Part shown: piece by piece, positions 54,753 to 63,732 of the stretch | Position numbering within the stretch: position 1 is the first letter of the stretch | Layout of the letters: every line of letters begins with the position of its first letter | Origin: Oscillospiraceae bacterium | GTDB taxonomy: Bacteria > Bacillota_A > Clostridia > Oscillospirales > CAG-272 | Direction of reading: 5' to 3' | Assembly: GCA_015063335.1 (NCBI GenBank) | Contig: SVUH01000001.1 | Span: forward strand, 1-64,000 | Length of the DNA: 64,000 nt | The notes under the pieces: generated by a model | Told to the model about the DNA's origin: nothing | Database searches by the model: none | Seen by the model: only the letters and a program-made list of their open reading frames with translations | Position numbers and translations under genes: made by a program

Positions 54753-55063
54753 AATTTTTTCCTTTCAAATATTTTTCAACAGCTGCGTTTCCACATCTTT
54801 TTCTAAAAAGACCGACATTCGCGCAGCGCCTATTAAATAAATAATATATTTAAATATTTTAGTATTAGTATTATTAGGGGGTGTGGAAAGTGTTGAAAAC
54901 GCCGTCCCGTGTTTGTTTTACGGGAAATTTTGACACTCCTAAAAGTTTAATATTCCTTTATTTGAGGTACAATTAAATGTTTATAATTTTAAACCTTTAA
55001 AAATCAAAATAAAGCCCTTAAAAATTATTAACACCTTTTCACCACTTTTTAAATAAGATCTTA
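54753..55063. other. dnaA-dnaN intergenic region, possible part of oriC
   Basis: No gene. It is AT rich with DnaA-box-like words TTTCCACATC (about 54791), TGTGGAAAG and GTTGAAAAC (about 54883-54900), plus a long A/T stretch near 54833-54870 that could unwind. In many Firmicutes the origin lies on one or both sides of dnaA. No perfect TTATCCACA was seen. Confidence 0.5.
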
Positions 55064-56464
55064 TCAGCCGCTGATCTCCTTTATCAAGGAATTGATCTCG
55101 ATATTGACCATAGGATCGGATGCGATCTTCTTTGTTACAAGGCTGTTGGAATAAATAACCGTCGAGTGATCCTTGTCTACTATCTCTCCGATATCGGGGA
55201 AAGAAAGCTCGGTTATCTCGCGAATGAGATATATTGCAACCTGACGCGCCCACGTTACGTTCTTGACTCGCTTCTTGCCCTTTATCTCTTCTTTTGAAAC
55301 GTCGTATTTCTTATATACTGCCGCAAATATCTTATCTACGGTGGTAGCAATAGGCTCAGCACCGCCGAGGAGCTCATTCAGACAGCTTTTAGCAAGCTCC
55401 ATGTTGATTATCTGTCCCATGATAAGACTCTTTGCAGAGAGCTTTTTAATAGCGCCCTCTATTTGTCTTATGTTCGAGCGGAGATTTTCGGCAAGGAACA
55501 GAAGAACGTCATCGGGTATCGAGATACCTGCCTGCTCCGTCTTCTTTTTGAAGATTGCCAAGCGAAGCTCAAGATCCGGCGGCTGAATGTCTGCGATAAG
55601 TCCCCATTCAAATCTCGTTCTGAGTCGCTCCTCAAGAGTTGCTATATCCTTTGGAGGACGGTCAGAGGTGAGAATTATCTGCTTTTGCTCCTGATGCAGG
55701 GCATTGAAAGTATGGAAAAATTCCTCCTGCGTTGAAACCTTGCCCGCAATAAACTGAATATCGTCTATAAGCAATATATCACAGCTTCTGAATTTATTAT
55801 GGAAACGGATCGTATCGTTCTTTGAAATGCTTTCAATAAGCTGATTTGTAAAATCCTCACCGTTTATGTAAAGCACCTTAATGTCAGGCTTCTTGCGCTT
55901 TATTTCGTTTACGATAGCGCATATAAGGTGAGTTTTTCCAAGTCCGCTGGGTCCGTATATAAAGAGCGGATTGTAATCCATTGCAGGTCTTTTTGCAACC
56001 GCGGTACAAGCAGCGTGCGCAAATTTGTTTGAGCTGCCTACGATAAAGTTATCAAATGTGTACTCGGGATTGTGGATCTGATCAAAGCCGCCGACGTTAT
56101 ATACCGTAGCTTCTCCGACCTTGACCTCTGCTGTTTTTTCAACCGGCTTCTCGTCCTCGTAAATTCTGCTCTTTAATTCTTCGGTATTTGGCTCCTCACC
56201 GATAAAAATGATCTTTACGTCGCATGGAAAGAAATTTGAAAATTCTTCTCTTAACAGATCAAGATGATTTTCTTTTATCTTTTCATATTTGAATTTTGAA
56301 TCCGTAGAGAAGGTTATAACGTTATCGGAATAGGAATCGATCTTCAGATCCTTAAAGAAGATCTCAGTAAACGAGTGAGTCTTTTTTTCTTCAATGCTCT
56401 TTAATACAAGGGTCCATACCTCATAAATTTCGTCAAGATAAGACATATTTTTCGTTTTCTCCAT
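55064..56464 (-). CDS. dnaA: Chromosomal replication initiator protein DnaA
   Basis: 466 residues in the four-domain layout: N-terminal domain I (about 1-85), a linker, AAA+ domain with GPSGLGKTHLICAI and LLIDDIQFIAGK, and C-terminal domain IV with VTWARQVAIYLIRE and DKDHSTVIYS. The DNA-recognition motif, normally RDH(T/S)TV, has Lys at about position 431 instead of Arg, which may fit slightly changed boxes. A frameshift is absent. Promoter TTGAAA-17-TATAAT at 56519-56547. Confidence 0.98.
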   Translation of the reverse strand: MEKTKNMSYLDEIYEVWTLVLKSIEEKKTHSFTEIFFKDLKIDSYSDNVITFSTDSKFKYEKIKENHLDLLREEFSNFFPCDVKIIFIGEEPNTEELKSRIYEDEKPVEKTAEVKVGEATVYNVGGFDQIHNPEYTFDNFIVGSSNKFAHAACTAVAKRPAMDYNPLFIYGPSGLGKTHLICAIVNEIKRKKPDIKVLYINGEDFTNQLIESISKNDTIRFHNKFRSCDILLIDDIQFIAGKVSTQEEFFHTFNALHQEQKQIILTSDRPPKDIATLEERLRTRFEWGLIADIQPPDLELRLAIFKKKTEQAGISIPDDVLLFLAENLRSNIRQIEGAIKKLSAKSLIMGQIINMELAKSCLNELLGGAEPIATTVDKIFAAVYKKYDVSKEEIKGKKRVKNVTWARQVAIYLIREITELSFPDIGEIVDKDHSTVIYSNSLVTKKIASDPMVNIEINSLIKEISG

Positions 56465-56518
56465 AAAGTAATTTTATAGGGTATCTAATAATCGTAAAGA
56501 TAGAAATATCTACTATAA

Positions 56519-56547
56519 ATTATACCACAAATATACTTTTTTTTCAA
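56519..56547 (-). promoter_or_regulatory. Promoter of dnaA
   Basis: Minus strand TTGAAA (56542-56547), 17 bases, TATAAT (56519-56524). About 55 bases of leader precede the ATG. Confidence 0.82.
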
Positions 56548-57044
56548 GGGATTTTTTAAATTTCTTTAATATAATATTATATAATATAATATATATATAG
56601 GCAAAGGTGAAAAAATCATCTTTATGTTAGCCCTTTTTGAGTGTCGATTTCTTACTTTTCTTTTAAAAAGAAAAGGTAAGCACCTACTTTTCTTTTAAAA
56701 AAGAAAAGGTAGGCAAAAGAAAATGGAACTTGGGTTTGTTCTTTATTTTAAATTTGTGCGTTACGGTTGTTTTGCGTTATGCGGACAGTCGAGGACGCCT
56801 GTCCGTTATATAAAATAAAAGTCGGCGGTGCGAAGTACCGACGACTTTCTCCTACTTTTCTTTTAAAAAAGAAAAGGTAGCAAAAGAAAACTATACAAAG
56901 GTTATGTTCTATATTTTTAAATTTTAATTTCCGTCTTTTGATATGTCCACAAAAACTTTAATTTTTAAAGTTTTTTGGCTCCACCTTTTTTTCAAAAAAG
57001 GTGGAAAAACCCGCGTCCCTGCGTCCCCGCGTCCTCGCGTCCAC
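56548..57044. repeat. AT-rich region, GGACAG palindrome, polypurine hairpins and composite repeat copy 4
   Basis: No gene. 56565-56605 is an alternating A/T tract (TAATATAATATTATATAATA..) that could unwind easily. Next come polypurine hairpins (56651-56720), the palindrome GGACAG..CTGTCC (56783-56804) and, on the minus strand, composite repeat copy 4: heptamers GGACGCG/GGACGCA right behind the hydrolase stop, CCACC-T6 hairpin, GCCAAAAAACTTT, AAAGACGGAA and a GTCGTCGG/CCGCCGAC-like stem (56818-56848). Confidence 0.78.
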
Positions 57045-58004
57045 TTACACCTTAGCGGGCTGGAGGGTGCTGAGGAATGAGCAGATAGAGGAGTCGTATT
57101 TATTGGTATCGGTTATACGCAAGCGGGAATGAGCGCCTTTTTCAAACCACACGAGGCTCTTTTGCTCAGCGCCGCAGGTATCGTAAAGCACCTGTGCCGT
57201 TTCGGGAAGCGAATAGATATCTTCCTTACTGTGGAGCATGAGCAGGGGCTTTTTAAGGCCACCTATGACGTGAATGGGGCCGTACATCATTGAATATCCT
57301 GTATGTAGCTTCATAACGGTGTCGATAAGGGGCAGAGCTGCCGCAGGGCCACCGCAATTTGTCATATGGTTTTTAAAGCTATCGCCGAACGTGGGATACA
57401 TTCCCTCAGCCACCATGCCCTCGACGTAACTCGGACAGTTCTCGCTTGTCAGAGCGAACATGCAGCACGAAGAACCGATACAAATGCCGTGGAGCACTAT
57501 TGATTCTATTTCATACTCGTCGTGAAGAAGCTTCATCCACGCAATAAGATCTCTGTGCTCGTTAAAGCCGACGGTATTGTACTCACCGTCGCTAAGACCG
57601 TGAGCACGCTGGTCGATAGTAAGAATATTATAGCCCATTTCCTTATAGGGCTTTGCAAAATAATACCCGTAGCAAAGGCCCTCGGTTCTTCCGGGAACTA
57701 TGATAGCAGCCTTTTTAAAGCCGAAATCAAGGTATTCTCCGTAGAGGTTGAGTCCCTCGTTTACTATGTGCATTTCGTGCAAATATTCAATATTTTCCTC
57801 ACGCCAATCCATAGCGGCCGTGTGCATTTCAATTTGCAAGGGCTCGTTGCTTGAGCATTCGCGTCCCCATTTTGATTTGTCGGTGCGCTTAAGGTGCGCA
57901 ACGTAAAGAACGTACGGAATTATGAAAAGTGAGGACGTAAGAATAAATGCGTTGAGCGTAAGAAATACGACCACCGAAAGCATTATTATCTGCTCAGGAT
58001 TCAT
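57045..58004 (-). CDS. Membrane-anchored alpha/beta hydrolase with Cys nucleophile
   Basis: 319 residues: one N-terminal membrane helix (about 7-36), then an alpha/beta hydrolase fold of the COG1073 kind with IIVPGRTEG and DQRAHGLSDG. The nucleophile elbow is GICIG (Cys175) rather than GxSxG; Asp262 (HSKEDIYS) and His292 (KGAHSR) complete a triad. A Cys nucleophile is known in dienelactone hydrolases. ATG 58004 has GGAG nine bases upstream; the longer frame lies within plsC. Last gene of a lipid operon, so it may act on acyl esters. Confidence 0.85.
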   Translation of the reverse strand: MNPEQIIMLSVVVFLTLNAFILTSSLFIIPYVLYVAHLKRTDKSKWGRECSSNEPLQIEMHTAAMDWREENIEYLHEMHIVNEGLNLYGEYLDFGFKKAAIIVPGRTEGLCYGYYFAKPYKEMGYNILTIDQRAHGLSDGEYNTVGFNEHRDLIAWMKLLHDEYEIESIVLHGICIGSSCCMFALTSENCPSYVEGMVAEGMYPTFGDSFKNHMTNCGGPAAALPLIDTVMKLHTGYSMMYGPIHVIGGLKKPLLMLHSKEDIYSLPETAQVLYDTCGAEQKSLVWFEKGAHSRLRITDTNKYDSSICSFLSTLQPAKV

Positions 58005-58005
58005 T

Positions 58006-58674
58006 TTAATTCTCCTTTTTGTTTTTGCTCCTTGAGTCACGGGCAATACGCTCTTCAAGGTCAGCCTTGAGCTCCTTGCATTTAGCGTAGACCATCTCGT
58101 TAAGAGCAACTATTTCTTCCCTTGTGGGGTTCTGAGAGGTGCAAAAATCGTTGAGGTATATTTTTTTACCCACGATTATGTGCGCTCTCTTGAAAATGCC
58201 GTAATTTCCGTCTATTATAACGGGAATTATGGGCGCGCCCGAGCGCAGAGCTATCAGGATATAGCTCGTTTTAAAGTCCATCATGTCGCCCGTGGTGGTG
58301 ATTTTTGCCTCGGGATAGATCTGGACGAGCTTGCCGCGCTCAAGAGTCTTTATAGCCTCGTCAATAAATCTCATTCCCATAATATCTCTGTCGGAGCGTA
58401 TTCCGCCAAAGCACTTCATGCCCCAGTGGAAAAACTTGCCCTTTTGATATATCCATTCCGAGTTTACGACGTAAAGCTTGCGGAACGGGAACAAAAAGAG
58501 GTTTACCATATAGTCGAATACGCTGTAATGGTTTGATATTATGAGCGCGTTTCCTCTAACCGTTCTTCCCTGCTCGCTTCTGTCTTCGTAGTAGGTCTTT
58601 CGTTTAAAGAAAACAAGCTGCACGGGCCAGCCCGTTATAAGGGCAAGCCAGCGAAAAAATTCATGTATTATCAC
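58006..58674 (-). CDS. 1-acyl-glycerol-3-phosphate acyltransferase (PlsC-like)
   Basis: Transfers an acyl chain to a lysophospholipid such as lysophosphatidate. 222 residues with one N-terminal hydrophobic segment, the catalytic NHYSVFDYM (NHx4D, about residues 47-53), the second motif GGIRSDR and YPEAKITTTGD. GTG start overlapping the stop of the acyl-ligase gene (GTGA). Tight coupling with an AMP-ligase/ACP gene suggests it uses an acyl-ACP made by that protein. Confidence 0.88.
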   Translation of the reverse strand: MIIHEFFRWLALITGWPVQLVFFKRKTYYEDRSEQGRTVRGNALIISNHYSVFDYMVNLFLFPFRKLYVVNSEWIYQKGKFFHWGMKCFGGIRSDRDIMGMRFIDEAIKTLERGKLVQIYPEAKITTTGDMMDFKTSYILIALRSGAPIIPVIIDGNYGIFKRAHIIVGKKIYLNDFCTSQNPTREEIVALNEMVYAKCKELKADLEERIARDSRSKNKKEN

Positions 58675-60608
58675 TTTATTTTTTCCTCTAAAATTTTAAG
58701 AAAATCATTAAGTGTGTAGTGGAAGTCGTCTCCGCTTTCAAAATCAAGACGGACACCGTAGGTCTTGTCAATAAGACTGAGAAGCGTAAAATAATCAAGG
58801 CTTGTGCCGCCAAGTCCCGTCATAAAATGCTCGTCGTCCCTTATTTCGTCCTCGGATACACCGAGCGCCTCAGCAAAAAGTGCCCGCAGCGCGCTGCGAA
58901 GCTCGCTTTGCGCGGACTCGTAAGCCATAGAACGATCTTCCTCTTTATTGATGTCAACAAAGGATATTTTACCCTCGTCTATTGCTCGGCGCAAATACGC
59001 GCGGCTTACCTTGATCCCGTTTTTGGGAATGAGGGCGTCGTGCGTGAATTTAACGTCTCTTACGGTATACGACGTGGGCAAGGACGCATTTGCGCGGGAG
59101 ATCTCGTCAAGCAGCCGCTCCTTTTGAGTGGCTACCAGCCCCTCGGGAATACGCACGATAAGCATAAGACGCGAATTGTCTTCGTTTCCAAGCACCGACA
59201 GCTCCTTTGCGTCGGTCAGCTCAAAGACCTTTTCTGCAAGGTCGGGATTCAGATTTTCTCCGTCGTCGCCAAAGACTATATCGGAAACTCTGCCCTCTAT
59301 ATAGTAGCGTCCGTCTGCCGCCTCTCTCACTACGTCGCCCGTGTCAAACCACTCGGGCATGGGGGTATCCTCGCCATTTATTATCAGGCGCTTGCAGGTA
59401 GAGTCGCCGCGTACCAAAAGTCTGTTTCCCTCTCCTATACGGTATTCTACCGAGTCAAAGGGAATACCGATAGAAAGCCTTTGCTTGATCTTCGGTCTCA
59501 GATCAAGCTCGACCGACGTAATGCCGATCTCACTCATTCCGTAGCCGTTGCAAAGGGGATAGCCGAGTGCGTTAAAAAGCTCTACCGTAGAGCCCTTTAT
59601 AAAGCTTCCGCCCGAAATACAGAAACGGATAGCGTCACCGAAAAGCTTATATCTGACGTCACGGAAAAGACTTTTTGAGAGCGCCATTCCAAGACGCGGA
59701 CATACGTTTTGAACAGCAAGGGAAAGCCGCTTGCCTTTTTCAAATTTTTTCCGTGTTTTCTCGTCAAGCTCTCCGAGCTTGCGGTTTAAGCTCTTTTCTA
59801 CGGAGTGCCACAAAAGCGGGACCGCAAAAATATGAGTTACGTCGTGGTAATACACCGTGCGGAGAATATTTTCTCCGTCGTAGCTCGACAAAAATACGAA
59901 CGTAGCACCAAAGAACGAGAACCACAGATACATAGCCGAAAAGCCGAAAATGTGGTAAAGCGGCAAAAATGCGAGCATCTTTATCTTGCCGCGGTAGGCG
60001 CTGACGATAAATTTATTCTTTTTTATTACGCCGCGCGTGTTAAGAATCTGCATAGAGATATGCTCTCCGCTGTAAACGCATATCTTTTCATTTAGTGTCG
60101 TACCGCTTGTGGAGAGCGCAAATTCGTTGCCGAACGTAACGTCGGGCGCATCGTCTTTCGTTTTCCCGAAATCAAGAAGCTCGCCGTATATAAGGAGCTT
60201 TCTTTCGTAATTCGGGCGCGACGAGTCGGTGCTTATGACCGCCGCCGCGTCAAGGGTTTTTAAAATTTTTGCACTAAATCCCGTAGGCTGGCGCAAATTT
60301 ACGAGGTACGGCTTGTTTCCCGACATCAATATCGCCCAAAACGTAACGATCCACTCGTAGCTGTTCTCTCCATGCAAAGCGACGTATCTGTCGCTCTCGC
60401 CGAGTGTATAATAAATACCTCTTGCGAGTATCTCGGTGTCGTGCTTAAAGTCGCTGTACGTGTGAGTAAGCTTGCGCGTCATGGTAGACATTTCTGTCAT
60501 TACCTTGTCGCCGTGCGAGCAAAGCACGCCGTAGATATCCTCAAAGCGGCGCTCGCTTTTTTCGAGGATATCACAGTTTTTACTTACAGATCTTGAAAGG
60601 CGGCTCAT
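58671..60608 (-). CDS. AMP-dependent acyl ligase fused to an acyl-carrier domain
   Basis: 645 residues. The first 540 are an adenylate-forming enzyme: ALSTSGTTLNEKICVYSGEH is the phosphate loop, then GYGMSEIG and WFDTGDVV, with the C-terminal lid. Residues about 560-645 are an acyl-carrier domain with the phosphopantetheine Ser in GLGGTSLDYF. It should load a fatty acid from ATP onto its own carrier, as Aas/acyl-ACP synthetases do. Overlaps both neighbours by four bases. The exact acid is unknown. Confidence 0.88.
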   Translation of the reverse strand: MSRLSRSVSKNCDILEKSERRFEDIYGVLCSHGDKVMTEMSTMTRKLTHTYSDFKHDTEILARGIYYTLGESDRYVALHGENSYEWIVTFWAILMSGNKPYLVNLRQPTGFSAKILKTLDAAAVISTDSSRPNYERKLLIYGELLDFGKTKDDAPDVTFGNEFALSTSGTTLNEKICVYSGEHISMQILNTRGVIKKNKFIVSAYRGKIKMLAFLPLYHIFGFSAMYLWFSFFGATFVFLSSYDGENILRTVYYHDVTHIFAVPLLWHSVEKSLNRKLGELDEKTRKKFEKGKRLSLAVQNVCPRLGMALSKSLFRDVRYKLFGDAIRFCISGGSFIKGSTVELFNALGYPLCNGYGMSEIGITSVELDLRPKIKQRLSIGIPFDSVEYRIGEGNRLLVRGDSTCKRLIINGEDTPMPEWFDTGDVVREAADGRYYIEGRVSDIVFGDDGENLNPDLAEKVFELTDAKELSVLGNEDNSRLMLIVRIPEGLVATQKERLLDEISRANASLPTSYTVRDVKFTHDALIPKNGIKVSRAYLRRAIDEGKISFVDINKEEDRSMAYESAQSELRSALRALFAEALGVSEDEIRDDEHFMTGLGGTSLDYFTLLSLIDKTYGVRLDFESGDDFHYTLNDFLKILEEKIK

Positions 60609-62009
60609 TCAGCAATGCTTGAAGCAACAGGCGCTTCCTCGATCTCTTTTTTAGATTCTTTTCCGAGAAGTCCTATGGACTTAGGCAAGAATATCGCCAT
60701 AACGAACGCGAGCATAGTGAATGCCGCAACAAAGAGCGGAAAGAATTTCATAAGGGGACCTGAGGTCTCCTCGCTTCCGCCAAAGGTACGGATAAAGAGA
60801 AGTATTACCTGGGTTGCAAGGCTTGCGGAAATTGCCTCAAAGAGTCCTTGCACCGCAAAGTACATGGACGACGCGCATGCGCCCGTCTTGGCGTTTTCCT
60901 CTGCCGCCATCTGTGAGGGAACGGTGTAGGTTATGGAGAAGAATGCTCCTATCGCAAAGGAGACTATAATAGCGCATGCGATCGCCACGGGCATTTGTGC
61001 TACCGGGGGAACGACGTGGCAAAGCATCATGAGCGACATACCTACCGAGAACGTCACGAGTATGTACTGGAATGCGAATTTAAGTCCCTTCATCTTTATG
61101 ATCTTGTTATAAAGCAGGAGGGTGAACGGAACGGGGGCAAAGGAGCTTGCCATAACAAGCGTCATGTTAAGACCGTCACCGACGTTCGAGAAGAATATGC
61201 TTATTCCGCCAAGGAACAGCTGAAGTCCTATATTCATGACTCCGACGATGCAGAGCCAATAAACGAATCTCTTGTTTTTGAATGCGTAACGCAAGGAGGT
61301 TACAAAGCCAACTCTCTCGGTCTGTACCGCCTGTCCCTCTGCGTTTATAATGCCGTCCTCGGTGGAGGGCTCCTTGATAAGGAACAGAGGAATGAGCATA
61401 GTCAGTGCCATGGGAAGGAATATAAGCGCGATAATTCTTATATTTATGCCAAAGCCCACGAACAGCGGAACGAGAGCAAAGTTAAGGCTGAAATATACGA
61501 CGTCACAAATAGACTTTACCGTAGAGAGGAACATTCTGTCCTTTTCATTCGCCACTATCTCCGCAAAGGTTGCGTAATAGGTGATCATCGTCAGCGTATA
61601 TGCTGCGTAGAAAATTCCGGCAAGCAACGCAAACCAAAGCGTGTTCAGAATACTTGCCTCAGAGGTAAGCGGGAAAAGAAACAGAACGTAGGAAATCAGA
61701 AGCGGAATATATCCCATGACTATAGCCGGGCGGCGACGTCCCCAGCGAGTACGCAGATTGTCCGTAAACGAAGAAAAAAGGAATGTCGATAAGTCCGTCA
61801 AACGCCTTGACGATAACGGAGAGAACCGCCCATATTCCTACAACGACAAGTGTCTTTTCGGAATACGTCCAAAATTCGACGTTGGAGTCAAAGCCATCTG
61901 CAATGATAGCGTTACAAAGGTGAGTTCCGATTATTATGTTGATCATGTTGAGCCCGAGTCCTGAGCAACCGTATAGTATAATTTTCCACTTTTTATCAAG
62001 AGTTTTCAT
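60605..62009 (-). pseudogene. MFS transporter (GPH-like) interrupted by a one-base frameshift
   Basis: A 12-segment major-facilitator protein split between two frames. The N-terminal 80 residues (from ATG 62009: MKTLDKKWKIILYGCSGLGL ... KAFDGLIDIP) and the remaining 390 (SSFTDNLRTRWGRRRPAIV ... ) join perfectly if one base is removed from the T6 run (plus strand A6 at 61774-61779). The GxxxDNxRTRWGRRRP motif is typical of the glycoside-pentoside-hexuronide group. It may be a true mutation, programmed slippage or an assembly error. It lies between fakA and the acyl-ligase gene, suggesting a lipid or precursor transporter. Confidence 0.8.
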
Positions 62010-62038
62010 AAATACCTCAAAAAGATGTTATAGAATGA

Positions 62039-63688
62039 TTATTCAAACGATAAAACAAGCTCGTAAAGCGCGTTGCCGGTGTCCATTACGTCAGCCTCGA
62101 TCAGAGGATATTTGGAAGAAATAAGCTCAAATATCTTGTCGTTTACACTGTCCGTTGCGTTTACCCCCTTGAATACGGTGAGTATGTCGTGCTCGGCTCT
62201 GTCGAGAACCACCTCAATAGCTTTAAGAGCAACTGTGTCAGAATCCTTATCAACCGCCAAAAGCGTCTTGTTCATGAGAGCGAAATAGTCGCCGATCTCA
62301 ATGCTTACTCCGTCAAACTGAGCGTCCTTCTGCGCTCTTGCTATCAATACCGTGGTGACGTTATCAGCCGCCTCTTGCAGCTCCTCTGCCATGGACTCTG
62401 CGTCCTCTGCGGCAAAATCGACCAAGGGAAGCGTTGCATAGCACTGGGAGTCTGCGCGAGTGTTCATGACTATTATTTTCGCCTTTCCGTAAAGGCGGCT
62501 CGATTGCTCTGCGGCAAGTCCCGTGTCGTTACTGTTGGGGAAAACTATTATGCTTTCGACTGAAAGCTTTTCATATTGCTCAATAAAATCCTGTGCGGAG
62601 GGGGGATACTCTCCGTCACCCGGAATTACTACGTCCGCGCCCATTTCAAGAAATCTCTCGCCCATAAGCGCGCCGTGCGCAACTGCTACGACTGCAACCT
62701 TGGCATTCTCTCCGCCGTGAAGCTTTATTGCCGCGGGGGCGGTCTGTCTGTACTCGTGGTGCTGAACGTTCATGTTTTCTATCTTGAGTGTGAGGAATTC
62801 ACCGTAGGCATGGCAAACTCCGAGCACCTGCTCGGGTGTGCGGGTGTGGATATGAACCTTTACTTTGTCGTTCTCGTAAACGGTAACGATAGAGTCACCC
62901 ATGTCGGATAGCTCCTCGCGGAATGCGTCGTAATCAAACTCGCACTTTCCGCTCGTCAACTGAAGAACAAATTCGGTGCAATATCCGAAATCAAATTTTG
63001 AATTTCTGTCAAACGCATTGTAATCAACTGCCGCGGTGCTTGCCGACGAGGTTATGACCTCTGCCAGCGGCTCTCCGCGAAGATACTTCTGCATGCCCTC
63101 GAATACGAACACGAGTCCTGCTCCGCCGCTGTCAACGACTCCTGCGGATTTGAGGACGGGAAGCATGTCGGGGGTGTTATCAAGCGTGCGCCTTGCCTGC
63201 TTTAAGAACATTGAAATAACGTCGTCAACCGTCAGTACGTTCCCCTTCTCTGCCTGAGCCTTTACGTAATCCGTGGCTTCTCTCGCGACCGTCAGCATAG
63301 TTCCCTCGACGGGATTTGAGACTGCCTCGTAAGCGCAGGCGACACCCATAGACAGAGCGTCGATAAGCTCGGCAGCGCCAGCCTCCTCAAAGGCTGCGAG
63401 GTGGTCAGAAAGACCCTTGAAGAACTGCGAGGCGATAACGCCCGAGTTGCCTCTTGCCCCGAACACGACGCCTGCGGAAAAGCGCCTTGCTACCGCCATA
63501 AGTCCGTCGGACGAGCCCTCAACGGGAGTAAATCCGTTTTGAAGAGTCATGAGCATATTTGTTCCCGTATCTCCGTCGGGCACGGGGAAAACGTTAAGTG
63601 CGTTTACGTGCTCCTTATAAAGAGCGAGATTTCGGATGCCGTAGTCTAAAAGATCAAGATATTGCTGTCCGTTTATATTTTTTATCAT
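62039..63688 (-). CDS. fakA: DAK2-domain fatty acid kinase-like protein (FakA/YloV)
   Basis: 549 residues. The N-terminal DhaL/DAK2 ATP-binding domain has LNVFPVPDGDTGTNM and GARGNSGVIASQFF; the middle and C-terminal parts are the DAK phosphatase-like regions typical of FakA/YloV. FakA phosphorylates fatty acids held by a DegV-type FakB, feeding exogenous fatty acid to phospholipid synthesis. A DegV-like gene is 44 bases upstream, and the acyl-ligase/PlsC genes lie downstream. Confidence 0.92.
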   Translation of the reverse strand: MIKNINGQQYLDLLDYGIRNLALYKEHVNALNVFPVPDGDTGTNMLMTLQNGFTPVEGSSDGLMAVARRFSAGVVFGARGNSGVIASQFFKGLSDHLAAFEEAGAAELIDALSMGVACAYEAVSNPVEGTMLTVAREATDYVKAQAEKGNVLTVDDVISMFLKQARRTLDNTPDMLPVLKSAGVVDSGGAGLVFVFEGMQKYLRGEPLAEVITSSASTAAVDYNAFDRNSKFDFGYCTEFVLQLTSGKCEFDYDAFREELSDMGDSIVTVYENDKVKVHIHTRTPEQVLGVCHAYGEFLTLKIENMNVQHHEYRQTAPAAIKLHGGENAKVAVVAVAHGALMGERFLEMGADVVIPGDGEYPPSAQDFIEQYEKLSVESIIVFPNSNDTGLAAEQSSRLYGKAKIIVMNTRADSQCYATLPLVDFAAEDAESMAEELQEAADNVTTVLIARAQKDAQFDGVSIEIGDYFALMNKTLLAVDKDSDTVALKAIEVVLDRAEHDILTVFKGVNATDSVNDKIFELISSKYPLIEADVMDTGNALYELVLSFE

Positions 63689-63732
63689 TTGCTGTAATGC
63701 TCCTTAAATGCTTGATTGAGCGTCAAGCGATA

